From Candidatus Woesearchaeota archaeon CG11_big_fil_rev_8_21_14_0_20_43_8 (GTDB lineage Archaea; Nanobdellota; Nanobdellia; Woesearchaeales; CG08-08-20-14): 15,587 nt of DNA. Positions 6,965-12,786 of this stretch are shown here, piece by piece (position 1 is the first letter of the stretch; every line of letters begins with the position of its first letter). The notes beneath the pieces were generated by a model. The model saw nothing but the letters and a program-made list of their open reading frames with translations, searched no databases and was not told the origin of the DNA. A program made the translations under genes and the position numbers. The stretch spans positions 1 to 15,587 of the forward strand of contig PCVE01000129.1 in assembly GCA_002762705.1 (NCBI GenBank), written 5' to 3'.

Positions 6965-7641
6965 TTTATCATACGTTTGACTTTATGGAGTATCACAAAA
7001 AATACAGTCACAGAGATCAGATACAATATGATCCTGAATTCTCCAAAGATGGCCCGTGGCGGCCGGATCGACGCCATGCTGATTATCCACACGACAAAAG
7101 TGAGTATGTAGATCGTGAACAGTCTCGTGAATTTCTTTGATCTCTTATGATAGAAATAACTCAGCACAATCACGACGATGAGCAGCATTAGCTGGATAAG
7201 GCTGAGGATGTGCTGCGATCTTGTTAGCATCGCTATAATCGAGAGTACTATCGCAATTGCCTGCGCAGTGAAAAGCGCATATATGTAGTTGACTTTCTTC
7301 CATATGACGCTCAAGACAAGAGAAAATATCGCCATCGTGCTGAGATATCCCATCAATGCAAGAGAGATCTCTGGCAGTAGATATCTTGGCAGCTGGAAAT
7401 CAAACGCGAGTCCGGAGAGCATGATCAGGAGAAAGACAAACCTAAAGACATATGCGAAACCAAAGAAGAAGAAAGCGTTCCTGAAATGGTTTATCCCTTT
7501 ATGCTTTGTAAGTTCATATGCGTTTTTTGTCTTGTGATATATCAAGAAACAAAGCACGAGCACAGTCAGTAGATAGAGTACTTCTATCGTCATCCGTGTT
7601 GGATCCATGAACATGTGCCTTCCGATCATCAGGTTTCTCAT
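6961..7641 (-). CDS. Seven-helix membrane protein paired with the winged-helix regulator
   Basis: From ATG 7641 the protein has 226 residues. The upstream in-frame TTG 7647 is unlikely because the GAGAGGT ribosome site at 7650-7656 is correctly spaced for 7641 and too close to 7647. Helices lie at about 18-35, 54-76, 88-113, 118-139, 145-163, 172-191 and 202-220. A striking aromatic motif FRNAFFFFGFAYVFRF opens helix 2, and basic residues cluster in the short loops. I know no enzymatic motif. The gene is 33 bases after the MacB permease gene and overlaps the regulator gene by 4 bases. The layout suggests a membrane sensor that passes a signal to the coupled DNA-binding protein, but a transporter accessory role is also possible. 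Confidence 0.8.
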   Translation of the reverse strand: MRNLMIGRHMFMDPTRMTIEVLYLLTVLVLCFLIYHKTKNAYELTKHKGINHFRNAFFFFGFAYVFRFVFLLIMLSGLAFDFQLPRYLLPEISLALMGYLSTMAIFSLVLSVIWKKVNYIYALFTAQAIAIVLSIIAMLTRSQHILSLIQLMLLIVVIVLSYFYHKRSKKFTRLFTIYILTFVVWIISMASIRPPRAIFGEFRIILYLISVTVFFVILHKVKRMIK

Positions 7642-7674
7642 ATGCAATGACCTCTCATTTCAATATTATTAAAT

Positions 7675-8925
7675 CTATTCATATCTGAGCGCATCGACTG
7701 GCCTCAGTTTCGATGCTTTGTATGCTGGTATCGCGCCAGATAGCATCCCAAGAATGATCGAAAGACCTAGTGTGAGCAGGATCGTGTTCACGCTCGTGCC
7801 TATGCCTGAGGATCCAAATCTAGTAAGCATGCCTGCTGTGTCTCCCATAAGCGCTGGCAGAAAACCAGAGAGGAATATTCCAAAGATTACCCCAAGCCCG
7901 CCTCCGATGAATCCGATCAGTCCTGCATTCATAAGAAACATCGCAAGGATGTCAGTGTTCCTCGCGCCGATAGCTTTCATGATGCCTATCTCTTTTGTCT
8001 TCTCAAGTACCGATGTGAACATGCTGTTCGCGATCCCAACAGCGCCGACAAGAAGTGCGACAGCAGCGATCGCAGTCAGGAAAGTTGTGAGCGAGCTAGT
8101 CATCTCTGCCCGTTGTGCCTGTCGTTCTTTGTTCGACGAGATTGTGAAGTCCGCTTTCTTCCCAAAGACATGCCTCTTTATCGAAAGCTTGTTCGTGATC
8201 GTCTCGATCGTCGCATCGAGCTGGTCTTCATAACGCACCTTGATGATGACTGTGTCATAGACATCTTTTGTCTTATCATCAAGTATCTCATATGCTGTGT
8301 TTATGGGCATATATATAGAATTGCTGCTATCATCTAGGATGCCCACTATGCGAAATAGCCTGTCATTGATCGTGATGAGTTGGTTCACACCAAGATTCGT
8401 GTCGAAAAACGACGTAGCAATCCTTCCGCCTATGACGATCACATTGCTATCAGTTGGTCCAAGCATCCTGCCGTCTGACATCTTTGTTGTCGAGATCCGG
8501 TACCATGTCGCAGGATCGACTCCCGTCACCGTGCCTGATCCTTTCTTTGCCACATAGTATAGATCCGCTTTCCCGCTTATCTGCGTGTTGATGACAAGTA
8601 TGTCCGGAATCCCACGTAGCACCTGGATATCTGTCTTGTCTATCACGATCGGTTTTGTTGTGGCTGACGAGGATGTACTCCCAGATCCGTCAGGTCTTCC
8701 TCCTCCAAATCCATAAGCTTGTGAAGCTCCTGCGCGGAGTGTTAGAAGATCTCCTCCTAATGCATCGAATTGGGTGTTCATAGTCTGCTGAAGCGTCTGC
8801 CCAAGAGAGACTATGGCGATCACAGCAGCGACACCTATGACAATGCCAAGGATAGTCAACCAGCTACGTAGCTTGCTGTGCATCACCATGCTTAACGCAT
8901 GTTTGAAAGCCTTGAAAAATCTCAT
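7675..8925 (-). CDS. MacB/FtsX-type ABC transporter permease
   Basis: The 416-residue protein has the full MacB-type layout. A first membrane helix at about 22-42 (WLTILGIVIGVAAVIAIVSL) leads into a large extracytoplasmic MacB_PCD domain at about 43-278, then an FtsX domain with three helices at about 280-304, 332-357 and 380-402. It ends in PAYKASKLRPVDALRYE, the usual end of this family. Family signatures include the EKTKEIGIMKAIGA coupling segment near 308-321. A Gly/Ser-rich loop at about 66-92 interrupts the extracytoplasmic domain and is probably disordered. MacB-type proteins do not carry substrate through a channel; they move proteins, peptides or lipids from the outer face by mechanotransmission. 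The gene starts 3 bases after the COG1361-like gene and works with the ATPase at 10377-11096. The substrate is unknown. Confidence 0.93.
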   Translation of the reverse strand: MRFFKAFKHALSMVMHSKLRSWLTILGIVIGVAAVIAIVSLGQTLQQTMNTQFDALGGDLLTLRAGASQAYGFGGGRPDGSGSTSSSATTKPIVIDKTDIQVLRGIPDILVINTQISGKADLYYVAKKGSGTVTGVDPATWYRISTTKMSDGRMLGPTDSNVIVIGGRIATSFFDTNLGVNQLITINDRLFRIVGILDDSSNSIYMPINTAYEILDDKTKDVYDTVIIKVRYEDQLDATIETITNKLSIKRHVFGKKADFTISSNKERQAQRAEMTSSLTTFLTAIAAVALLVGAVGIANSMFTSVLEKTKEIGIMKAIGARNTDILAMFLMNAGLIGFIGGGLGVIFGIFLSGFLPALMGDTAGMLTRFGSSGIGTSVNTILLTLGLSIILGMLSGAIPAYKASKLRPVDALRYE

Positions 8926-8928
8926 CTT

Positions 8929-10380
8929 TCATCTCTTGCCTTTTTTCTTGCCGGTAAGCACCTTCCAAAGTGTGTAATCCGGATCGCTGAGCTTGCCTTT
9001 CTTATACTTTCTGTTCACAATAGTAAGCATGATAATTATAATCACTCCAAGCCCGATCCATTTGCCACGTGTCCATATCTGCTGTAACAATGTTTGTTGT
9101 GTCGCTGTCCGTCTTCCGGCCATGCCAGCCAAGGCAGCGGTGGCCGCTGTTGATGAAGTGCCCACATCAACAGTCACATTTTTCTGTATAACATTTCTTG
9201 TTCCACGTGAATCAGTGTATGCGATTTCCACCACAATTGGGACATTACCGGTGGCCATCGGTAGGGTGACTGTTGTTCCGTCTCCGGCAGACGGCGCAGC
9301 GCCACTTCTTTGGAATCCGCCTCTGTCCTTCATAGCAGCTGCATCAGTGTTGTTGAAACCGGTAGGTCTTGTGCGGTTGAATTGCCCAGTGCTCTGCGCA
9401 GTCTGCTTGAGTGTGAAACTCGCAATTGTGTAATCGCCTTCATTTAAGTTTCCAATAATCACCGAGTTGCTTCCTGTGACGCTCCATCCTTTCTGGTCAG
9501 GTATGCGCACAGTGACTGAACTTGCTGAGACGCTCCCTATATTCGATACGGCAAATGATGACTCACCATTTGAAGTTCCTGAGAATGCTATGTCAAAATC
9601 AGTCGCCCCACCGACATAGATGCCTGCTTTTGTTGTGATCTCGCTCTCGCTCCCTGTTATCGGGTCGGTATATGTGAGGGTCAGGTCGATCTTGTAAAGG
9701 TCTGGATCAGCTGTCGCGCTCGCGATGACATTGAACTCAAGCTCAGCAGAATCACCGACATCGATATATTTTATGTATTTTGTATTGTCAGATCCCACTG
9801 GGAGTATGATGTCATCTGCGTTCTCCCACTGGAATGTGAGTTCACGAAGCGGTGTCGCGCCGACATTGTTGATCGTGAATTTCATCAGCGTTATCTTTCC
9901 AGGGATCAGCTCGAACTTGTCTATGTAGATGACTTCTGCGCTCTCCCTGCTCTCGACTTCGATAGGCAGTGTCTTGCTGATCACTACATTAGAGCCATTC
10001 ATATAATATTTTCCCTTGAGATCATAAGTGCCTGCAGTGATATCCTTGTCTGTGCGGACCCTGTATTTGAGGATCTTCATGTTATCGTCATCCTGGTAGC
10101 TCTTTATCGATCCGACATTCTGGATCATGTTGTCGCCAGGCAAAGCCTGGAACGGATATTCTGGCATCAGTTCAAAGATTATGTCCTTTGCGGGGATTCC
10201 GCCGATGTTCTCGAGCCCGATACGGATATCTATTATGTTTCCGGCCACTGCTGGATCAGGATCCTGGTTGATCAGGCTGATAGATAGCGCAGTCGTACCA
10301 GTATAATCTGTAAGGCCTGATGCGGCAAACACAGATGTCGACATCAATACTACCATCAGAACCATAAATGCGTATTTCAT
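8929..10380 (-). CDS. COG1361/CARDB-type anchored extracellular partner of the MacB exporter
   Basis: The 483-residue protein has a signal peptide (about 1-20, ending FAAS). About three CARDB-like beta domains follow at about 32-145 (DPDPAVAGNII, LENIGG, PEYPF), 150-255 (FTINNVGATPLREL) and 260-405 (FAVSNIGSV). A single membrane helix lies at about 440-457, and a basic cytoplasmic tail of about 25 residues ends GKKKGKR. A low-complexity Gly/Asn/Arg insertion at about 325-370 has two N-x-T sites (N335, N343). Archaeal proteins of the COG1361 type are often encoded beside MacB-like transporters and are thought to fill the place of the bacterial MacA adaptor; that function is inference. ATG 10380 overlaps the ATPase stop (ATGA) and is preceded by a GAGGTG ribosome site at 10386-10391. 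Confidence 0.88.
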   Translation of the reverse strand: MKYAFMVLMVVLMSTSVFAASGLTDYTGTTALSISLINQDPDPAVAGNIIDIRIGLENIGGIPAKDIIFELMPEYPFQALPGDNMIQNVGSIKSYQDDDNMKILKYRVRTDKDITAGTYDLKGKYYMNGSNVVISKTLPIEVESRESAEVIYIDKFELIPGKITLMKFTINNVGATPLRELTFQWENADDIILPVGSDNTKYIKYIDVGDSAELEFNVIASATADPDLYKIDLTLTYTDPITGSESEITTKAGIYVGGATDFDIAFSGTSNGESSFAVSNIGSVSASSVTVRIPDQKGWSVTGSNSVIIGNLNEGDYTIASFTLKQTAQSTGQFNRTRPTGFNNTDAAAMKDRGGFQRSGAAPSAGDGTTVTLPMATGNVPIVVEIAYTDSRGTRNVIQKNVTVDVGTSSTAATAALAGMAGRRTATQQTLLQQIWTRGKWIGLGVIIIIMLTIVNRKYKKGKLSDPDYTLWKVLTGKKKGKR

Positions 10381-11096
10381 TTTTCCACCTCTGATATCTT
10401 CATCACTTTTCCATCTTTCAATTCAATCTTAGTATGGGCGTACTTTGCGATGTTGTGGTCGTGCGTGACCATGATGATTGTCTTCTTCTTATCTTTCCAT
10501 AGCTTATGCAGCATTGTGAGCACTTCGTTTCCTGTGACGCTATCAAGAGCGCCAGTGGGTTCGTCAGCGAGGATGATGTCTGGATCGCCTGCAAGGCTTC
10601 TTGCGATAGAGACTCTCTGCTGCTGACCGCCGGAGAGCTGGCTTGGTAGATGATGCATTTTATCAGTCAGTCCGACAAGTGTGAGTATCTCTTTAGCCTG
10701 CTTCTTCGCTTCTGCATCATCATACTCAAGGAATTCCAGCGGCAATAGGACATTTTCAAACGCGGTCATCGAATGTATGAGATTATACTGCTGGAATATG
10801 AAACCGATCGTCTTCCCACGAAGGCTCGCAAGATCAGATTCGCTCAGGTGCGAGATGTTCTGTGAATTTAGGAACACATCGCCCTTTGTCGGTATGTCAA
10901 GGCATCCAATCAGGTTCATCATTGTCGATTTCCCGCTTCCTGAAGCGCCGATGATTGCGATAAAATCTCCGCGCATTATGTCGACCGTGATGCCTCTTAA
11001 CGCATGCACATCGACTTCTCCCATTCGGTATGTCTTCCAGACATCTTTGAGTCTGAGTATGACGTCCCCTTTTTTCTGTTTCATTGCTGATTTCAC
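10377..11096 (-). CDS. MacB/LolD-type ABC transporter ATP-binding protein
   Basis: The 239-residue protein is a complete ABC ATPase. Visible motifs are an aromatic residue in WKTYRMGEV, Walker A GASGSGKST near 50-58, Q-loop FQQYNLIH near 100-107, signature LSGGQQQR near 154-161, Walker B IILADEPTGAL and switch His in MVTHDHN. LADEPTGALD and the length are typical of the MacB/LolD/FtsE branch. It powers the permease at 7675-8925. It is the first gene of the operon. The start is uncertain: GTG 11096 gives the length quoted, while ATG 11084 (MKQKKGD) loses only four residues and better suits a short-leader message from the upstream A/T-rich boxes. It overlaps the next gene by 4 bases. Confidence 0.95.
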   Translation of the reverse strand: MKSAMKQKKGDVILRLKDVWKTYRMGEVDVHALRGITVDIMRGDFIAIIGASGSGKSTMMNLIGCLDIPTKGDVFLNSQNISHLSESDLASLRGKTIGFIFQQYNLIHSMTAFENVLLPLEFLEYDDAEAKKQAKEILTLVGLTDKMHHLPSQLSGGQQQRVSIARSLAGDPDIILADEPTGALDSVTGNEVLTMLHKLWKDKKKTIIMVTHDHNIAKYAHTKIELKDGKVMKISEVEK

Positions 11097-11101
11097 GGAT
11101 C

Positions 11102-11131
11102 CTTTATTTATTAAGTGAATGGATTAATAGT
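11102..11131 (-). promoter_or_regulatory. Promoter region of the exporter operon
   Basis: On the minus strand two A/T-rich boxes are possible. One is ACTATTAATCC at 11121-11131, with initiation near 11102. The other is TTAATAAATAAAG at 11102-11114, with initiation near 11084, which would make ATG 11084 leaderless. The left copy of the 12-base direct repeat sits just upstream of the first box. I cannot choose between them from sequence. Confidence 0.4.
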
Positions 11132-11143
11132 CCATATTCTGCG
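11132..11143. repeat. Left copy of a 12-base direct repeat
   Basis: CCATATTCTGCG is identical to 11381-11392 and in the same orientation; the flanking bases differ on both sides. The two copies bracket the 11144-11380 segment, as a target-site duplication or attachment-site core would. Confidence 0.75.
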
Positions 11144-11147
11144 GTGC

Positions 11148-11377
11148 TGTAGAAAGTCATCTTCTCTTGCAGATATATGTTCATCTTTTAAGCTTTGAGC
11201 ACCCTGCCCTATGGCTAGCGTGCGCTTTTCGCCCTTGCATGACGGACCATGGATGTATGATGGATCAAAGATAGTGGGGGCAGACTTGTGTTCGGGCCGC
11301 TTTAAGCGGTCCGGGACTCTGCGAAGCGGGGATATGAAAAGGATCTGTTATCGGTGATCAAGACACGACTTTCTACA
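11148..11377. repeat. Perfect 11-base inverted repeat pair (ends of the unit)
   Basis: The arms TGTAGAAAGTC (11148-11158) and GACTTTCTACA (11367-11377) are exact reverse complements separated by 208 bases. Pairing does not extend beyond 11 bases on either side. They would serve either as subterminal repeats of an element or as the closing helix of an RNA. Confidence 0.7.
11294..11312. repeat. GC-rich hairpin inside the unit
   Basis: GGGCCGC (11294-11300) pairs with GCGGTCC (11306-11312) around a TTTAA loop; as plus-strand RNA this includes one G-U pair. A third related arm, AAGCGGG, follows at 11324-11330 and could compete for pairing. No T-tract follows, so it is not an intrinsic terminator. 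Confidence 0.5.
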
Positions 11378-11380
11378 AAA

Positions 11381-11392
11381 CCATATTCTGCG
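11381..11392. repeat. Right copy of the 12-base direct repeat
   Basis: CCATATTCTGCG, identical to 11132-11143. It lies immediately upstream of the TATA box of the gene at 11444, so it could also be a regulatory site rather than an insertion scar. Confidence 0.75.
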
Positions 11393-11395
11393 TAA

Positions 11396-11406
11396 TTTTT
11401 ATATAC
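11396..11406 (+). promoter_or_regulatory. TATA box of the two-helix membrane protein gene
   Basis: TTTTTATATAC is a strong archaeal-type TATA box. Initiation about 25 bases on, near 11427, leaves a leader of under 20 bases containing the GAGGTGAT ribosome site (11432-11439). Confidence 0.6.
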
Positions 11407-11443
11407 TGGATTCTCTGATATACGTGCAACAGAGGTGATTCGT

Positions 11444-11644
11444 ATGAGTTTGATGAAATGGGTCGAGAAGAAGACCAAGAGATTCACAGCATGGGATTTT
11501 GCCATATTGAAAGTGGGTCTGATTGCATTCGGCATGGTTCTTGGAGCATATCTGACTAGTTTCGTGAAGCAGTATGTCTGGATCTTCGTGGCATTATGGG
11601 TCGTTGCGTGGGTCTATCTGTGGATCAGGATATTTAAGAAGTGA
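11444..11644 (+). CDS. Small two-helix membrane protein
   Basis: The 66-residue protein starts at ATG 11444. The in-frame GTG at 11435 is rejected because it lies inside the GAGGTGAT ribosome site, whose spacing fits 11444. A basic amphipathic head (KWVEKKTKRFTAWDFAILK) leads into two membrane helices at about 20-39 (VGLIAFGMVLGAYLTSFV) and 44-62 (VWIFVALWVVAWVYLWI), then a basic RIFKK end. The pattern KxxxxxxWDxxxLKxxxxxxG resembles small membrane proteins found across archaea, but I know no function. It sits directly upstream of, and has a separate promoter from, the membrane-protein/regulator cassette beginning at 11745. Confidence 0.78.
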   Translation: MSLMKWVEKKTKRFTAWDFAILKVGLIAFGMVLGAYLTSFVKQYVWIFVALWVVAWVYLWIRIFKK

Positions 11645-11671
11645 ATTTTTAGATTTTGTTTATCTAAAAAT
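11645..11671. repeat. Perfect 10-base inverted repeat after the stop of the two-helix gene
   Basis: ATTTTTAGAT (11645-11654) and ATCTAAAAAT (11662-11671) flank a TTTGTTT loop. It begins at the base after the TGA and ends about 6 bases before the TATA box of the next operon. It could be a weak terminator hairpin for the gene at 11444, or an operator beside the promoter of the cassette that encodes its own Cro/CI-type regulator. Confidence 0.6.
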
Positions 11672-11677
11672 CGATAG

Positions 11678-11686
11678 TTATATATA
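11678..11686 (+). promoter_or_regulatory. TATA box of the membrane-protein/regulator cassette
   Basis: TTATATATA is a strong archaeal TATA box. Initiation near 11708 gives a leader of about 37 bases with the GGTGAT ribosome site at 11734-11739 ahead of ATG 11745. Confidence 0.6.
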
Positions 11687-11744
11687 CTCCATTGTTATCT
11701 ATTTCTAACGTATTGTTTGAAATAACTAACATGGGTGATAAAAT

Positions 11745-12161
11745 ATGTTCGCAAGACCAGAATGGTTCAAAAGAAGAAAGTATGGTGGCTGGGGTGTCTA
11801 CCCGGCGACATGGCAGGGTTGGGTATATATATTAGTATTGCTGCTGCCTTTCGCCATATTCCAGATACTTGGCACAATCGATGAACAGACAAAGACTTAT
11901 GTGACTCTTGGATGGGTCGCGCTTGTGCTTTTTGACATAGCGCCTGTCGTCGTCACCCTCAGAAAAGATGAACGAGAACATAAGATCGAAGCGATCGCTG
12001 AAAGGAACGCGGCGTGGGCGATGGTCCTTATGCTTGCGATAGGTATCGGATATCAGGCGGTGACAAAGGGCAGCTTCGATATTTTCCTGATAATCACTCT
12101 GTTCGCAGGCGTCGCAGCGAAAGCGATATCAAATATCTATCTTGAACGGAGGGGGATCTGA
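11745..12161 (+). CDS. Four-helix membrane protein, first gene of a regulator-linked cassette
   Basis: The 138-residue protein has a conserved-looking aromatic/basic head (RPEWFKRRKYGGWG, then ATWQGWVY, residues about 4-28). Four membrane helices follow at about 24-43, 51-71, 88-105 and 111-130. A charged loop (RKDEREHKIEAIAERNAAW, about 73-91) separates helices two and three. The start has a good GGTGAT ribosome site and short spacing. I do not recognise a named family; the head motif is too regular to be random and suggests a real conserved protein. Only one base separates its stop from the next ATG at 12163. With the next two genes it forms one transcription unit, so its role is probably linked to the regulator at 12537. 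Confidence 0.82.
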   Translation: MFARPEWFKRRKYGGWGVYPATWQGWVYILVLLLPFAIFQILGTIDEQTKTYVTLGWVALVLFDIAPVVVTLRKDEREHKIEAIAERNAAWAMVLMLAIGIGYQAVTKGSFDIFLIITLFAGVAAKAISNIYLERRGI

Positions 12162-12162
12162 G

Positions 12163-12540
12163 ATGAAGACCAAGTGGATCCTTTCATTCGCATCGGCAGC
12201 GTTGGTGCTGCTTTTCGGATTGACTTTCTTCTCTTTTGGTGATGTCAGATCGCTTTCGATAATAAATGTCGGTGTCGTCATGGCGATTGTTCTTGGCTTG
12301 AAATATCATCGCATGAAAAGACGCCCTGCGCTGGACGAGCGGAACATAAAAGTCGCACGAGCGGCGATCGGATATTCATGGTTCTTCTCTTACCTTGCTG
12401 TGGCTATACTGATACTGCTTGACTACATGGACCTTTTCCGGTTGTCTGCGATACATGCGCTTTCGATTGTTTTATTTATGATGGCATCTGTACAGATGAT
12501 ATCTTATTTTATCCTGGATCGGAAAGGAGATATATCATGA
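12163..12540 (+). CDS. Four-helix membrane protein resembling DUF2178
   Basis: From ATG 12163 the protein has 125 residues. The upstream in-frame TTG at 12142 is unlikely because a GGAGGGGGATC ribosome site (12148-12158) is spaced for 12163. Membrane helices lie at about 5-24, 30-48, 72-90 and 97-118. Between helices two and three is a basic loop with ALDERNIKVARAAIGYSW (about 56-73). The DER-xxK-xxxxA-xxxxW pattern recalls DUF2178-type small membrane proteins, which commonly neighbour small Cro/CI-type regulators, as here; the family assignment is by eye. The stop overlaps the regulator ATG by 4 bases (ATGA), so translation is coupled. Function is unknown. Confidence 0.82.
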   Translation: MKTKWILSFASAALVLLFGLTFFSFGDVRSLSIINVGVVMAIVLGLKYHRMKRRPALDERNIKVARAAIGYSWFFSYLAVAILILLDYMDLFRLSAIHALSIVLFMMASVQMISYFILDRKGDIS

Positions 12541-12725
12541 AGACACGGATAAAGGAATACCGGGCGAAGTTCGATCTGACACAGGAAGATCTCGCGCAGA
12601 AAGTGGGTGTCAGGAGGGAGACCATCGTGTTCCTTGAGAAGGGGAGATATAACCCCTCGCTCAAGCTCGCGATGGATATCGCGAAAGTCCTAAAGGCAAA
12701 GGTCGAAGACCTGTTTATACTATAG
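12537..12725 (+). CDS. Compact Cro/CI (Xre)-family HTH regulator
   Basis: The 62-residue protein is almost only a helix-turn-helix domain: LTQEDLAQKVGVRRETIVFLEKG with the usual second half NPSLKLAMDIAKVLKAKVEDLF. This is the typical length of the YozG/YgzD-like stand-alone type, with no effector domain. A strong AAGGAGAT ribosome site (12523-12530) precedes ATG 12537, and the gene overlaps the membrane protein gene by 4 bases. Likely targets are the cassette's own promoter and perhaps neighbouring promoters with dyads (11645-11671, 12745-12754); that is inference. The signal may come from the coupled membrane proteins. Confidence 0.93.
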   Translation: MKTRIKEYRAKFDLTQEDLAQKVGVRRETIVFLEKGRYNPSLKLAMDIAKVLKAKVEDLFIL

Positions 12726-12740
12726 CAGACATAAAAACAT

Positions 12741-12754
12741 TAATATACTAGTAT
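12741..12754 (+). promoter_or_regulatory. TATA box overlapped by a 10-base palindrome
   Basis: TAATATACT (12741-12749) is a likely TATA box for the gene at 12787, giving a leader of only about 15 bases that includes GGGGTGAT. The perfect palindrome ATACTAGTAT (12745-12754) overlaps it, a position where a dimeric repressor such as the Cro/CI protein encoded just upstream could act. Binding is inference. Confidence 0.45.
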
Positions 12755-12786
12755 TCTATTTTGTATACTGGGGTGATTGTGGTGCT

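Larger units (their letters stand above)
11144..11392. mobile_element. Putative non-coding insertion (MITE-like) or structured RNA unit
   Basis: The segment holds no convincing gene, is visibly GC-richer than the promoter sequence on each side, and is bounded by a perfect 12-base direct repeat (the right copy is included here). Just inside are perfect 11-base inverted repeats: TGTAGAAAGTC at 11148-11158 and GACTTTCTACA at 11367-11377. The core contains a GGGCCGC/GCGGTCC hairpin (11294-11312). Removing 11144-11392 leaves a compact divergent promoter region between the exporter operon and the gene at 11444. Against a simple transposable element, the inverted repeats stop 4 and 3 bases short of the direct repeats. 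An alternative is an RNA of about 230 bases closed by the 11-base-pair helix. I compared it by eye with SRP, RNase P and tRNA signatures and found no match. Confidence 0.45.

Noticed and set aside
7718..8557. Several plus-strand frames opposite the MacB permease
   Set aside because: They are antisense shadows of a clearly recognised gene; Ser/Pro/Ile bias reflects the complement of its codons.
11144..11380. SRP RNA, RNase P RNA or tRNA in the spacer
   Set aside because: No GGAA-loop helix 8 motif, no RNase P conserved core and no T-loop with matching acceptor stem could be found by eye.
11302..11535. Minus-strand frame of 77 codons across the repeat unit and the 11444 gene
   Set aside because: It spans the direct repeat, a promoter and an opposite-strand gene, has no ribosome site and no recognisable fold.
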